NCBI RefSeq assembly: GCF_018623055.1
Contig: NZ_CP076019.1
Location: 1,612,001 to 1,676,000 of the forward strand
Source of the DNA: Halorubrum sp. 2020YC2
Lineage (GTDB): Archaea; Halobacteriota; Halobacteria; Halobacteriales; Haloferacaceae
Direction: 5' to 3'
Length of the DNA: 64,000 nt
The notes under the pieces are model-generated. The model was not told the origin of the DNA, did no database searches, and saw only the letters and a program-made list of their open reading frames with translations. Below are positions 53,203-62,501 of this stretch, in pieces; the first letter of the stretch is position 1; every line of letters begins with the position of its first letter. Position numbers and translations under genes: made by a program.

Positions 53203-53601
53203 ACGAACAGAAGAGGCCCCACACGGAAAGCTTACGTCATTGAGAGGTCCTCGGCGCGCTCTGAACGGAGTCCACTTTCCGGCCGGACACGTCATCAGCG
53301 AGGCGGTAACCGTCGTCCGGCTCCGAAAATCCGCAGACCGAGGAGTGGCACACGTCAGCGAACTACAGGAGTCGGCCGCTGCGGATCGGGCTCGTTTGTA
53401 CGCACCGGAGTGGCGGTCGAAGCCGCTGAAGTGGAGTAGCGGTGGGTGACGTGATCGCTGGTCCGTTCGCGGTTGAGTGGACCCGTGTGGTGACGGCAAC
53501 ACCAGAAACCAGAGCGACGGTCGATCCAACACCCGCGCCGACGTTGGGGGTCCATGCCGCCGGCACCGACGCTTAAGCAACGTCAGATCGAAGCACCGCG
53601 C
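53203..53601. other. Gene-free stretch between FKBP and reductase genes
   Basis: No supported coding frame on either strand; the open frames present are Arg/Ser-rich shadows. CGCTTAAGC at about 53568-53576 may be the promoter for the small ORF and reductase to the right. Confidence 0.4.
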
Positions 53602-53718
53602 ATGCGACGGCAGTTCCTCGGTGCGGTCGGCGTTCTCCCGACGGTCGCTCCGGGCCGGATCGTCGACGTATCCGAGTCGATCGCGCTCTCGAACCGTCGG
53701 GGTCGAAACGGAACATGA
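53602..53718 (+). CDS. Possible 38-residue leader ORF coupled to the SDR gene
   Basis: MRRQFLGAVGVLPTVAPGRI... starts at ATG 53602, about 26 bases after a TTAAG box, and its TGA overlaps the reductase ATG (ATGA). The overlap and promoter spacing suggest it is translated, either as a small protein or as a leader that governs the SDR. No homology is recognised, and the frame may be the start of a degraded gene. Confidence 0.35.
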   Translation: MRRQFLGAVGVLPTVAPGRIVDVSESIALSNRRGRNGT

Positions 53719-54602
53719 CCGACGATCTCTCCGACCGCACGATCCTTCTCACCGGCGGAACGAGCGGATTCGGACGGGTGGCGGCGGTCGAGCTCGCAAG
53801 ACGGGGTGCGACCGTCGCAGTCGTCGGCCGCGACGAGTCGAAGGGGGCAGCCCTCGTCGATCGGTCCGAAGCCCTCGCCGGAACGATCGCGTTCCATCAG
53901 GCCGACCTCGCGTCCCAATCCACCGTCAGATCTCTCGCATCAACCGCGAAACGCGAGTACGACCGGATCGACGTCCTCGCTCACAACGCCGGACTCTCCG
54001 CCGGATCACGGCGTGAGAGTCCGGACGGAATCGAGCTCACGCTCGCGGTGAACCACTTGGCTCCCTACCTCCTGACGTACGAATTGCTCGACCACCTCCG
54101 TGACGCGCCCGCTCCGCGCGTCGTCGTTACCGCGTCGGACCTCCATCGGCGGGCGACACTCGATTTCGACGACCTCCAACTGGCGGACGGGTACGACTCG
54201 CTCGACGCGTACGCCCGCTCGAAGCTGGCGAACGTCGCGTTCGCGGTCGAGCTTGATGCTCGGCTCCCGGACGACGCCGCAGTCACGGTCAACTGCGTTC
54301 ATCCGGGGTTCATCCCGTCGACGGACCTGTTCCGCGAGGCGTCGCTCCGGACGCGGCTGCTGGTTCGGATCGCCGGGCTGGTTCCGGGCGTCGCCACCTC
54401 GAAGCGGGCGGCCGCCGAGCGCCTCCAAGCAGTTCTCGTCGACCCTCGGTATGGCTCCGTGAGTGGCCAATACGTCGGCGGCGATGGTCCCGAAGACCCC
54501 GCGCCTGAGGCGACGAACCGAGCAGTTCGACGGCGGCTCTGGCGAATGAGTGCCGAACTAGTCGGCATTACACCCGACTGGCCGACTCCGGGCTCCGACT
54601 AG
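53715..54602 (+). CDS. SDR-family oxidoreductase (retinol-dehydrogenase-like)
   Basis: 295 residues with the NADP loop TGGTSGFGRVAAVELARRG, LAHNAGLSAGSR, the Ser in VVTASDLHRRA, and the catalytic YARSKLANVAF. HPGFIPSTDLFREA follows, typical of the RDH/WWOX-like branch. Substrate unknown. Confidence 0.87.
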   Translation: MTDDLSDRTILLTGGTSGFGRVAAVELARRGATVAVVGRDESKGAALVDRSEALAGTIAFHQADLASQSTVRSLASTAKREYDRIDVLAHNAGLSAGSRRESPDGIELTLAVNHLAPYLLTYELLDHLRDAPAPRVVVTASDLHRRATLDFDDLQLADGYDSLDAYARSKLANVAFAVELDARLPDDAAVTVNCVHPGFIPSTDLFREASLRTRLLVRIAGLVPGVATSKRAAAERLQAVLVDPRYGSVSGQYVGGDGPEDPAPEATNRAVRRRLWRMSAELVGITPDWPTPGSD

Positions 54603-54655
54603 CGTCATCCCGCCTGCCTCTCCGCTGCCGACTACGTACGACTCTCGACACGCAG

Positions 54656-54662
54656 TATATAC
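54656..54662 (+). promoter_or_regulatory. TATA box of msrA
   Basis: TATATAC, ending 25 bases before ATG 54687. This supports the upstream start for msrA over the internal ATG at 54741. Confidence 0.55.
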
Positions 54663-54686
54663 GGGTGCGAGCCTAACTGGTGGTAG

Positions 54687-55364
54687 ATGCGGTGGGATCC
54701 ACGACCCGCGCTCCGGCGACTCTCGAGGCTGGTGACTCCAATGACGCTCACGCAAACACAGATACGCGAGTACGACCGTCGCGCGACGGACAGCGCGGAG
54801 ACTGCCACGGCGACGTTCGGAATCGGCTGTTTCTGGGGGCCCGACGCCCAGTTCGGTGCGATGGACGGCGTCGTTCGCACCCGCGTCGGCTACGCCGGCG
54901 GGACGAAACTCGATCCGACGTATCACGCGTTGGGCGACCACACGGAGGTGGTCCAAGTCGAGTTCGACCCCGAGACGGTGGCGTACCGAGAGCTCCTGAG
55001 TCGGGTGTTCGAGTCGCACGATCCGCGACGCCAGGCCGGAAAGACACAGTATCAGAACGTCGTGTTCGCCGGGACGGAAGCCCAACGGGCAGTCCTCGAC
55101 GAGTTTCTCGCCACGCGAGGGCTCGCTGCCGACGGGATCGGAACGCGCATCGAACAGCTCTCTCGCTTCTACCCCGCTGAGGACTACCACCAGAAGTACA
55201 AGCTCCGGTCCGTCTCCTCGCTCGTGGACGCGTTCGAGGAAGCGGGATATGGCGACGAGGAACTGCGCGAATCCCCGATCGCTGCCAAGCTGAACGGGTA
55301 CGCCGCCGGACACGATGTCGGCATTGACGAGGAGCTGCCGGCACCCGATCGCGGGACCGTATAG
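54687..55364 (+). CDS. msrA: Peptide-methionine (S)-S-oxide reductase MsrA
   Basis: MsrA repairs oxidised methionine. The active site is FGIGCFWGPDAQFGAMDGVV with the catalytic Cys. GYAGGTKLDPTYHALGDHTE, VFESHDPRR and the final FYPAEDYHQKYKL are all family motifs. The start at 54687 is suggested by the TATA spacing. Starting at ATG 54741 (MTLTQTQIREYDRR) would remove an 18-residue basic N-terminus and is also possible. A resolving Cys near the C-terminus is absent. Confidence 0.92.
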   Translation: MRWDPRPALRRLSRLVTPMTLTQTQIREYDRRATDSAETATATFGIGCFWGPDAQFGAMDGVVRTRVGYAGGTKLDPTYHALGDHTEVVQVEFDPETVAYRELLSRVFESHDPRRQAGKTQYQNVVFAGTEAQRAVLDEFLATRGLAADGIGTRIEQLSRFYPAEDYHQKYKLRSVSSLVDAFEEAGYGDEELRESPIAAKLNGYAAGHDVGIDEELPAPDRGTV

Positions 55365-55438
55365 GCACCGCTGGTTCGGTGGCGACGGACTGCGCCGCCG
55401 ACAGGGTCCGGCCGGGTAGCGACTCCGGACTTCCGGCC

Positions 55439-55800
55439 TTGACATCCTCTCCCCCCTGAAAGGCGAAGATTCCCACGGCACCGTGCCGCTGGGTTGGGAT
55501 GGTTACGGTTTGTAGACGCCTCGACGACGGCTACTGGCTGTGCCAACCAGCCGTTACTCCTATCCCGGCATGGGATTCGGAGGTACTTCTTGCTGACTCA
55601 GCCCTATTTCGGCACGGAAGAGGGTGTCTTCCGCTTGAAATTAGGGGATCCCGATATTGTCCGATTAGTGGGGCGGGTAGACCCCCTCAGTTGCGCTTGA
55701 ATACGATCTCAACCTAATTAAATATCCGTTCGGCACGTCGAACGTAGCTCGTAGAGGGGTTGTCGGATTCATCCCCGCCGTGAACGGCGGGGCTCTCTCC
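55439..55800. mobile_element. IS200/IS605-family remnant or MITE with end hairpin
   Basis: The left part (TTGACATCCTCTCCCCCCTG from about 55439) and the right part (GGATTCATCCCCGCCGTGAA, then CGGCGGGGCTC, ending about 55796) match the style of IS200/IS605/IS1341 ends common in haloarchaea. The right end keeps a perfect 8-bp hairpin (55773-55780 with 55785-55792, loop TGAA). The 300 bases between hold no transposase or TnpB frame, so it is a deletion derivative or MITE-like copy. Its boundaries are approximate. Confidence 0.65.
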
Positions 55801-55954
55801 TCACACCTGCGTAAGGGTCACGCTTGCGCTGCTCACTCGAGAGGCGCCCGCACCGTCGGTACCGTGTCTCCAGAGTGAAGCGGCGGCCGCTGGGAGGACC
55901 CGTGCGGGTTGATCGACCCGTAGGTTTTCACCTGTCACGCGATAACGGATCTGT

Positions 55955-57097
55955 GTGTCCAACGACCAGTCCCATCAGTCCGCGTCCGGCCTCGACGTGC
56001 TCGTCTCCGGCGGATCGATGGGGGGACTCTTCACCGGGATTGCACTCAAGCGGTCGGGTCACCGGCCGACGATCTACGAGCGGTCGGCGGGGGCGCTCGA
56101 AAGCCGCGGCGGCGGAATCGTCGCCCAACGGAACATCCGCCGGTTTCTCAGCGATCACGACATCGTTGACCCGGACGAGATCACGACCCGGTCTCACGAG
56201 CGCCGGTTTCTCACGGAGTGCGGGGACGTCGAACGCGCCGCCTCCGAGACGATGGTGTTCACGTCGTGGGACGCGCTCTACCGACAGCTCCGAGACGCCT
56301 TCTCCGACGAGCGGTACCGAACTGGCACAGCGGTCACGGGCGTGACCCCGGAGACGGCGACCGTGACGATCGATGACGGGTCGGAACGGTCGGCGGACGT
56401 GGTCGTCGCCGCCGAGGGCGGCCGGTCCGCGACGCGTGAACAACTACGTCCCGACGCGGACCCGGAGTTCGCGTCCTACGTCGCGTGGCGTGGCGTCGTC
56501 GACGAAGCCGCCCTCCCGGCCGCGTGCGTCGAGGCGTTCGACGGGACGTTCACGTTCTTTCAGGGGGCCGATCAGCTCGTCCTCGCGTACTTCATTCCGG
56601 GCCCGGACGGCGAGACCGAGCCGGGGTCGCGTCGGCTCAACTGGGTGTGGTACGACACGCTAGACGGGCGGGACCGGACCGCGATATTCACGGACACGAG
56701 CGGGAGCGAACGGACGTTCTCCGTCTCACCGGGTCGGTTGCGCGAACCGGTTCGGCACCGACAGCGCGAGCGCGCAGCGACGCTCCCGCCCGTGTTCGAG
56801 ACGCTCGTCGGTGAGACGCCGGATCTCTTCGTCCAGGCGATCTACGACCTGACGGTCCCGTCGATGGTCGCGGATCGGGCGTGTCTGCTCGGAGACGGCG
56901 CGTTCGTTGCCCGTCCGCACACGGCGGCGGGGACGGCGAAGGCGGAAGGGGATGCGACCGCGCTCGCTGACGCCTTCGCGAGCCACGAATCGGTCGACGA
57001 GGCGCTCGCGGCGTGGGACCAAAGGCGCACCGAGTACGGGAGCACGCTCGTCGCCCGGGGGAAGCGGATGGGTGACGTTCGGCTGAACTTGGACTGA
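55955..57097 (+). CDS. FAD-dependent monooxygenase
   Basis: 380 residues from GTG 55955. The FAD fold is LDVLVSGGSMGGLFTGIALK, with the first Gly replaced by Ser-Gly-Gly. ADVVVAAEGGRSATREQL is the second nucleotide contact, and LLGDGAFVARPHTAAGTAKA is the GD motif. It resembles PHBH-type aromatic hydroxylases such as 2,6-dihydroxypyridine hydroxylase. The substrate is not predictable. Confidence 0.83.
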   Translation: MSNDQSHQSASGLDVLVSGGSMGGLFTGIALKRSGHRPTIYERSAGALESRGGGIVAQRNIRRFLSDHDIVDPDEITTRSHERRFLTECGDVERAASETMVFTSWDALYRQLRDAFSDERYRTGTAVTGVTPETATVTIDDGSERSADVVVAAEGGRSATREQLRPDADPEFASYVAWRGVVDEAALPAACVEAFDGTFTFFQGADQLVLAYFIPGPDGETEPGSRRLNWVWYDTLDGRDRTAIFTDTSGSERTFSVSPGRLREPVRHRQRERAATLPPVFETLVGETPDLFVQAIYDLTVPSMVADRACLLGDGAFVARPHTAAGTAKAEGDATALADAFASHESVDEALAAWDQRRTEYGSTLVARGKRMGDVRLNLD

Positions 57098-57185
57098 CCG
57101 ACCGGGCCGCGAGTCGAATACGGCTGCTCGATTCAGTACGCACCCTGTTCGTTTCGACGTGTTTCAGCGGGGTCGGAGTCGGATC

Positions 57186-57401
57186 TCACCGGTCCCTGAA
57201 CTCCACCGTGTAGCCGTTGTCGCGAAGCGCTTCGACGAGGTCGTCTCCGCGCTCGATCGTGAACTCGTGGAACGAGTTGGTGGGGCTGTCCGCCGAGTAC
57301 AGCTCCGAGTCGATATTATCCGGGATCTCGTTCTGATGGGTATCCTCTTGGACGACGACGGGCTGGCTGGGAACGCGGGCAGAACTGCTGTCTTCTGTCA
57401 T
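57186..57401 (-). CDS. Small acidic protein of unknown function
   Basis: 71 residues from ATG 57399-57401, with SPTNSFHEFTIERGDDLVEA and LRDNGYTVEFRDR at the end. The codon bias and acidity fit a real halophile gene. No family is recognised. It is divergent from the truncated hydrolase gene. Confidence 0.6.
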   Translation of the reverse strand: MTEDSSSARVPSQPVVVQEDTHQNEIPDNIDSELYSADSPTNSFHEFTIERGDDLVEALRDNGYTVEFRDR

Positions 57402-57596
57402 TCGAACATCTCTCTTTGCGGCTATTCGGCTATTTGAATTCCGATCCCGACTTCTGTCGAGACGGCCCTGCGACGCGACCGCAGGCGCCGAAACGGGACT
57501 ACCGTAGTCGGCCGGGTCCCTCGACTGCGATACGGTGACGGCCGAAGCGGCACTTCGCGCCCGACGCTCTCCGTCGGGACTCGCGTCGTGTGACGT

Positions 57597-58055
57597 ATGG
57601 ATATCGTTCGAGCCCGCGGCGTCCTCTGTGGGATCGCCTGTGGGGACGCGCTCGGCCGACCGGTCGAGTTCATGCCGGCCTCCGATATTCGCGCCGAGCA
57701 CGGACGGCTCGACGAGGTGATCGGACACGGCACGTGGAACCAGCCAGCCGGGGCGATCACGGACGACACGGAGCAGGCGCTGTGTATCGCGCGGAGCCTC
57801 GCCGAGCGACGCGAGTTCGATCCGGCGGACGTCGCCGAGCGGTTCGTCACGTGGTACGACACCAGGCCCTTCGACATCGCGCCGATGACGGCGAAGTCGT
57901 TGAGCCGGCTCAAACACGGTGACGAGTGGGACGGATCGGGCCGGCACGTCTGGGAGAACAGTCCGGAGAGGCAGAACGCGGGCAACGGGAGCGCGGCTCG
58001 ACCTCGACGCGGACCGGTCGCGCCCGTTCCTCCCCGACGCGAGCCGTCTCGGTAG
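57597..58055 (+). pseudogene. ADP-ribosylglycohydrolase, truncated
   Basis: The N-terminal 130 residues match the ADP-ribosyl-glycohydrolase (DraG-like) family: GVLCGIACGDALGRPVEFMP and the metal-binding ITDDTEQALCIARSLAE. The frame follows the family up to NAGNGS, where MR and the catalytic half should come, then turns into a Pro/Arg-rich tail and stops after 152 residues in place of about 300. Another frame (RLDLDADRSRPFLPDASRLG) runs past this point without matching the missing half. The enzyme lacks its C-terminal metal ligands and should be inactive. Confidence 0.75.
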
Positions 58056-58130
58056 CGCTCAGTAGCGTTCCCCCGCGGTACGGGGGCCACATAGTTCGTT
58101 TTATGCCGGATCTGCGCGTCCCCGAAGCCG

Positions 58131-58436
58131 ATGGAGGACACCGACGACGTCCGGCGACGGTGTACGCTCGCGGCGGCGCCGAACCGCGACGGAGCGGTGA
58201 CGCTGTACGGGTCCCACGGACGGAGCTATCAGGTCGTCGACGCCGGCGAGGACGCTCGCGAGCGGCTCGGGGAACTCGGCCGCGGGGACACCGTCACGGT
58301 CGTCCTCGAACGGGTCCGGTGTCGCGGGGACGGGTGGCGTATCGTCCGGTTCGACGGGACGACACCCCGCGGCCACCCGCTCGGCCGACCGGATTCCGTC
58401 TCGACGGACGGGCGCGTCGACGAGCCGGAGTCCTGA
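58131..58436 (+). CDS. Small protein, DUF7999-like
   Basis: 101 residues with a beta-rich core (VTLYGSHGRSYQVVDAGEDA, LGRGDTVTVVLERVRCRGDG, WRIVRFDG). It resembles a halophile-specific family of small OB- or SH3-like proteins. Function unknown. Confidence 0.6.
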   Translation: MEDTDDVRRRCTLAAAPNRDGAVTLYGSHGRSYQVVDAGEDARERLGELGRGDTVTVVLERVRCRGDGWRIVRFDGTTPRGHPLGRPDSVSTDGRVDEPES

Positions 58437-58513
58437 GTCCGACGCGGCCCGGTCGACCGAACCTCCCTCGCCGCCGGACACACCGTTTTCACGCGTCGAC
58501 CCGTACCGTGAGT

Positions 58514-59233
58514 ATGACACGTACAGCAGTCGTCGCCGGCGTCGGTCCGGGGCTCGGGGAGTCGCTCGCGCGGAAGTTCGCGGCGGAGGGGTGTCAGGTG
58601 GCCCTGTTCGCGCGCTCGACGGAGTACGTCGAGGACCTCGCTGACGACCTCCCCGATCCGGGCGAAGGGCTCGCGGTCACGGTCGACCTCACCGACGTCG
58701 AGGCGGTCCGGGAGGGGTTCGAGACCGTCCGCGAGGCGTTCGGTCCGGTCGACGTCCTCGTCAACCACGCGAGCGCCGCGTCGTGGACCGGGTTGATGGA
58801 CACGACCGTCGAAGCGTTCGAGGAGGCGTGGGCGGTCAACGGCCGCGGCGCGTTCGTCTGCTCGCAGGAGGCGGTCGACGACATGCTCGGCACCGGCGGC
58901 GGCACGGTGATCTTCACGGGCGCGACCTCGGCGGTGCGGAGCCGCGGCGGGGCGATCGGGTTCACGGCCGCGAAGTTCGCCGCCCGCGGGATGGCGATGG
59001 ACATCGCTCAGGAGTTCGGCGGCGAGGGCGTCCACGTCGCGCACGTCGTGATCGACGGGCAGATCGACTCGCCCGGCGCCCGCGAGCGCCAGCCCGACCG
59101 CGAGGCCGAGACGTCTCTCGACCCCGACGAGCTCGCGGAGACGTACTGGCACCTCGTCGAGCGGGACGACGTCGGCACGCAGCCGTTCGAGGTCCACGTC
59201 ACGAACGGGCCGAACCCCTCGGAGTTCATCTGA
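58514..59233 (+). CDS. SDR-family protein lacking the catalytic Tyr
   Basis: 239 residues: the NAD loop is GVGPGLGESLARKFAAEG, a NAG-like motif reads VNHASAASW, and a Ser appears in FTGATSAVRSRG. The usual YxxxK is FTAAK (GAIGFTAAKFAARGMAM), so the active-site Tyr is a Phe. This variant is known among SDRs that may work differently or bind without catalysis. The rest of the fold is complete. Confidence 0.82.
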   Translation: MTRTAVVAGVGPGLGESLARKFAAEGCQVALFARSTEYVEDLADDLPDPGEGLAVTVDLTDVEAVREGFETVREAFGPVDVLVNHASAASWTGLMDTTVEAFEEAWAVNGRGAFVCSQEAVDDMLGTGGGTVIFTGATSAVRSRGGAIGFTAAKFAARGMAMDIAQEFGGEGVHVAHVVIDGQIDSPGARERQPDREAETSLDPDELAETYWHLVERDDVGTQPFEVHVTNGPNPSEFI

Positions 59234-59251
59234 CGACGGGGCGGCCCGACC

Positions 59252-59992
59252 TCACCAGTCCCGAGAGACGGGCGTCTCGCTCGCGTTGGCGTTCTCCAGC
59301 AGCCACCCCACGGCCGCGTCGAGCGTCTCGTCGTCGGTCGCGGTCACCTTCAGCCGGTTGTGCTCGGCCTCGCGGTCGGGGTAACAGCCGACGGCGACGT
59401 CGAACCGCTCCGTCGCCTCCTCCAGCGTCGCGATGATGTTCGACTCCGGCTCGACCGTGTAGCAGAACCGCGAGCGCCGGTCGCCCGCGAACTCGTCCGC
59501 GACCGTCTCGAAGGTGGCCTTCAGCTCGTCCGGAATTCCCGGCATGACGTACACCCCCTCGATCACGCAGCCCGGCGCGAGTCCGGCCTCGGTCACCAGC
59601 GGGCGGCTCCCCTCGGGGACCGCCGCCTCGGCCTCGACGTCGACGTCGAACTCGCGGTCAGGCACCTGCTCGCGGATCGCGGCCAGCCGGCGCTCGACCG
59701 ACTCGCGCGTGAGGTCGGTGACGACCATCTCGCGGTCGAACGCGTCCGCGACCGCCTCCATCGTCACGTCGTCCGGGGTGCTGCCGAGGCCGCCGGTGAC
59801 GATCACGGCGTCGAAGGCGTCGGCGTACTCCCGGACCCGCGCTGCGATCTCAGCCCCGTCGTCCGGGATCGAGAGGATCCGCGGCACGGCGACGCCGCGC
59901 TTGCTCAGCTCGGCGGCGAGCCAGTTCGCGTTCGTGTTCACCGTGTCGCCCGAGAGCAGTTCGTCCCCGACCGTGATCAGCGCGACCTCCAT
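59252..59992 (-). CDS. CinA-like molybdopterin-binding-fold protein
   Basis: 246 residues starting MEVALITVGDELLSGDTVNT, the MoCF-biosynthesis-like domain of CinA. It continues with AVIVTGGLGSTPDDVTMEAV and YVMPGIPDELKATFETVADE. Archaeal members have only this N-terminal part and are annotated as related to NMN deamidase. The CinA deamidase domain is absent, so deamidase activity is doubtful. It is divergent from the acylase gene. Confidence 0.88.
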   Translation of the reverse strand: MEVALITVGDELLSGDTVNTNANWLAAELSKRGVAVPRILSIPDDGAEIAARVREYADAFDAVIVTGGLGSTPDDVTMEAVADAFDREMVVTDLTRESVERRLAAIREQVPDREFDVDVEAEAAVPEGSRPLVTEAGLAPGCVIEGVYVMPGIPDELKATFETVADEFAGDRRSRFCYTVEPESNIIATLEEATERFDVAVGCYPDREAEHNRLKVTATDDETLDAAVGWLLENANASETPVSRDW

Positions 59993-60056
59993 CGAGCCGG
60001 GGTAGGGCCGGGCGACGGATGTACGTTTCCCGCCGCGGTCGGTGACCCGAATAGTA

Positions 60057-62501
60057 ATGAGTGACCGCCGACTCTGTGACGAGGTGACACGCGACACCAC
60101 GCGCCGCGCGGTCCTCGCGAGCGTCCTCGCCGCTGGGACAGCCGGGCTGGCGGCGAGCGACGCGGCCGACCTCCTCGACTCGTTCGCCCCGCTGTCGGGC
60201 GGGGCGTGGGACGCGGCGGACCGGTCGCTCCCGGAGACCGTCGAGAGCCCGCACGGGGCGGCGACGGTCGCCCGCGACGAGTTCGGCGTCCCGCAGGTCG
60301 AGGCCGACGCGGAGCCGGCGGCGTACTTCGCGGTCGGCTACTGTCAGGCGGTCGACCGACTGTTCGCGATGGACCTCCAGCGGCGGGTGATGCGCGGCCG
60401 GCTCTCCGAGGTGATCGGGGAGGCGACGCTCGACGGCGACGAGTTCAACGTCGCGATGGGCTTTGCCGACGCCGCGGAAGCGACCTGGGAGGTCGTGGCC
60501 GAGACGCGCGCCGGCCCCCTCGTCGAGGCGTTCGCAGACGGCGTCAACGCGGCGATCGACGACCTCCCGCTCCCGTTGGAGTTCGAGCTGATCGGCTACG
60601 AGCCGGCGCCGTGGACCCCCGTCGACTCGATGCTGATGGAAAAGCAGATCTCGTGGACGCTCACGGGCGATTTCGGGGAACTGCGGCGCGCGCTCGTCGC
60701 CGACCGCCTCGGAGCCGAGCGCGCGGAGACGCTGTTCCCGAGGCGGTACGACCACGAGTACCCGATCCTCGACGGGACCGAGACGCGGCTCGGGGAGGGG
60801 CGGGAGTCCGCGCGCCGGCGGAAGGCGGACGCCGGGGAGGAAGCCGACCCCGTCGCCCCCGCCCTGACCGACTGGCTCTCCGGCTTCGAGTCCCCGACCG
60901 GCGTCGGCTCGAACAGCTGGGTCGTCTCCGGCGACCACACCGCGAGCGGGACGCCGATACTCGCGTACGACCCGCACCTCTCTCTCCAGGCGCCGCCGCT
61001 GTGGTACGAGCAGTCGGTCGACACCCCCGAGCGGTCGGTGCGGGGGGCGACGTTCTCCGGGGTACCGTTCGTCATCGCGGGCGCGAACGGCCGCGGCGCG
61101 TGGTCGTTCACCAACCTCGGCGCGGACGTGCTCGACTGCTACCGGTACGAGATCGACGACGCGGGCGACCGGTACCGGTACGACGGCGAGTGGCGCCCCT
61201 TCGAGACCGACGAGCGCGAGACGATCCCGGTCGCCGGCGGCGAGGACCGGGAGATCCGGGTGCGCCGAACCGTCCACGGTCCGCTGATCGAGCGCGAGGG
61301 GCGGACGGTCGGCGTCGCGTGGACGGGCCACGCCGCGACGCGCACGACGGCCGCCATCGAGGCGTACGGGCGCAGCGAGGGGGTCGACGACCTGCTCGCG
61401 GCCACCCGAGACTTCGACCTGCCGACCCAGAACCTCGTGTACGCGGACGCCGACGGCCGGACGCTCTACTTCGCGACCGGTCGGCTGCCAGTCCGCCGGA
61501 TCGACGGCGAGGTCGTCGACGGCGACCGGATCTTCGACGGCTCCGCCGGCGAGGGGGAGTGGGAGGGGTTCGAGCCGTTCGGGGAGTCCTCGTGGGCGGG
61601 GTTCGTCCCCTTCGAGGAGAAGCCGCACGCGCTCGACCCGGACGCGCTCTCGACGGCCAACCAGCGCCCGATAGACGACCCGACCCACTACGTCGGCGTC
61701 GGCTACGCGACCCCGTACCGCGGCGCGCGGATCGCAGGCCGGCTGGACGACCGTATCAGCGGCGGCGCCGCGACGGACCCCGACTTCCACCGCGACCTCC
61801 AGAGCGACGTGCGAGACGGACGTGCGCCCGAACTCGTCCCCGAACTGGTCGCCGCGGTCCGCGACCGATCCGACCCCGGCCAGCCGCTCGTCGACGCCGC
61901 CGACGCCCTCGACAGCTGGGAGTACCGGACGGACCGCGGCTCCCGCGCCGCGCTGCTGTTCGCGCGCTACCTGCCGCGGCTCCGCGAGCGCGTCTTCGGT
62001 CCCGCCTTCTCTGACGCCGACCTCGACGAGTCGTACTACCCGAGCGACTGGACGCTCGCGCGGCTCCCCGGCGACGACCCGCTGTTCGACGGGCGCTCGC
62101 GCGGCTCCCTCGCGGTCGCGGCGCTCCGGGACGCGCTCGACGAAATCGACGAGGCGGGGTGGGAGGCGTACGGCGACTACAACACCACCCGGGCGATGGA
62201 CCATCCGCTCGGCAGCGAGGCGCCGTTCCTGAACTACGACGAGCGCCCGGCGGACGGCTCGCCCGCGACCGTGAAGAACTACCGCGTCGAGTCCGCTGTC
62301 GGGTCCAGCTGGCGGATGGTGGTGCGGCCGGGAACGGACGCGACCGCGGTCCTCCCGGGAGGGAACTCGGGCGACTACTTCTCGGAGCACTACGACGACC
62401 AGCTCCGCCGGTGGCTCGACAACGACCAACGCCCGATGCCGCTCGGCGCCGGCGGCGATCCGGTGACGCGGTTCGAGCCGTCGGCGGAGGGGTCGCGGTG
62501 A
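60057..62501 (+). CDS. Penicillin-acylase-family amidase, exported
   Basis: This 814-residue Ntn hydrolase is made as one chain and self-cleaves. A Tat-like signal (DTTRRAVLASVLAAGTAGLA) precedes the alpha part with YFAVGYCQAVDRLFAMDLQR. The new N-terminal Ser of the beta chain should be Ser285 in GVGSNSWVVSGDHTASG; further motifs are YDPHLSLQAPPLWYE and a late NTTRAMDHPLGSEA. Family members cut amide bonds in penicillins or N-acyl homoserine lactones; the haloarchaeal substrate is unknown. The GTG of the next gene overlaps its stop. Confidence 0.88.
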   Translation: MSDRRLCDEVTRDTTRRAVLASVLAAGTAGLAASDAADLLDSFAPLSGGAWDAADRSLPETVESPHGAATVARDEFGVPQVEADAEPAAYFAVGYCQAVDRLFAMDLQRRVMRGRLSEVIGEATLDGDEFNVAMGFADAAEATWEVVAETRAGPLVEAFADGVNAAIDDLPLPLEFELIGYEPAPWTPVDSMLMEKQISWTLTGDFGELRRALVADRLGAERAETLFPRRYDHEYPILDGTETRLGEGRESARRRKADAGEEADPVAPALTDWLSGFESPTGVGSNSWVVSGDHTASGTPILAYDPHLSLQAPPLWYEQSVDTPERSVRGATFSGVPFVIAGANGRGAWSFTNLGADVLDCYRYEIDDAGDRYRYDGEWRPFETDERETIPVAGGEDREIRVRRTVHGPLIEREGRTVGVAWTGHAATRTTAAIEAYGRSEGVDDLLAATRDFDLPTQNLVYADADGRTLYFATGRLPVRRIDGEVVDGDRIFDGSAGEGEWEGFEPFGESSWAGFVPFEEKPHALDPDALSTANQRPIDDPTHYVGVGYATPYRGARIAGRLDDRISGGAATDPDFHRDLQSDVRDGRAPELVPELVAAVRDRSDPGQPLVDAADALDSWEYRTDRGSRAALLFARYLPRLRERVFGPAFSDADLDESYYPSDWTLARLPGDDPLFDGRSRGSLAVAALRDALDEIDEAGWEAYGDYNTTRAMDHPLGSEAPFLNYDERPADGSPATVKNYRVESAVGSSWRMVVRPGTDATAVLPGGNSGDYFSEHYDDQLRRWLDNDQRPMPLGAGGDPVTRFEPSAEGSR

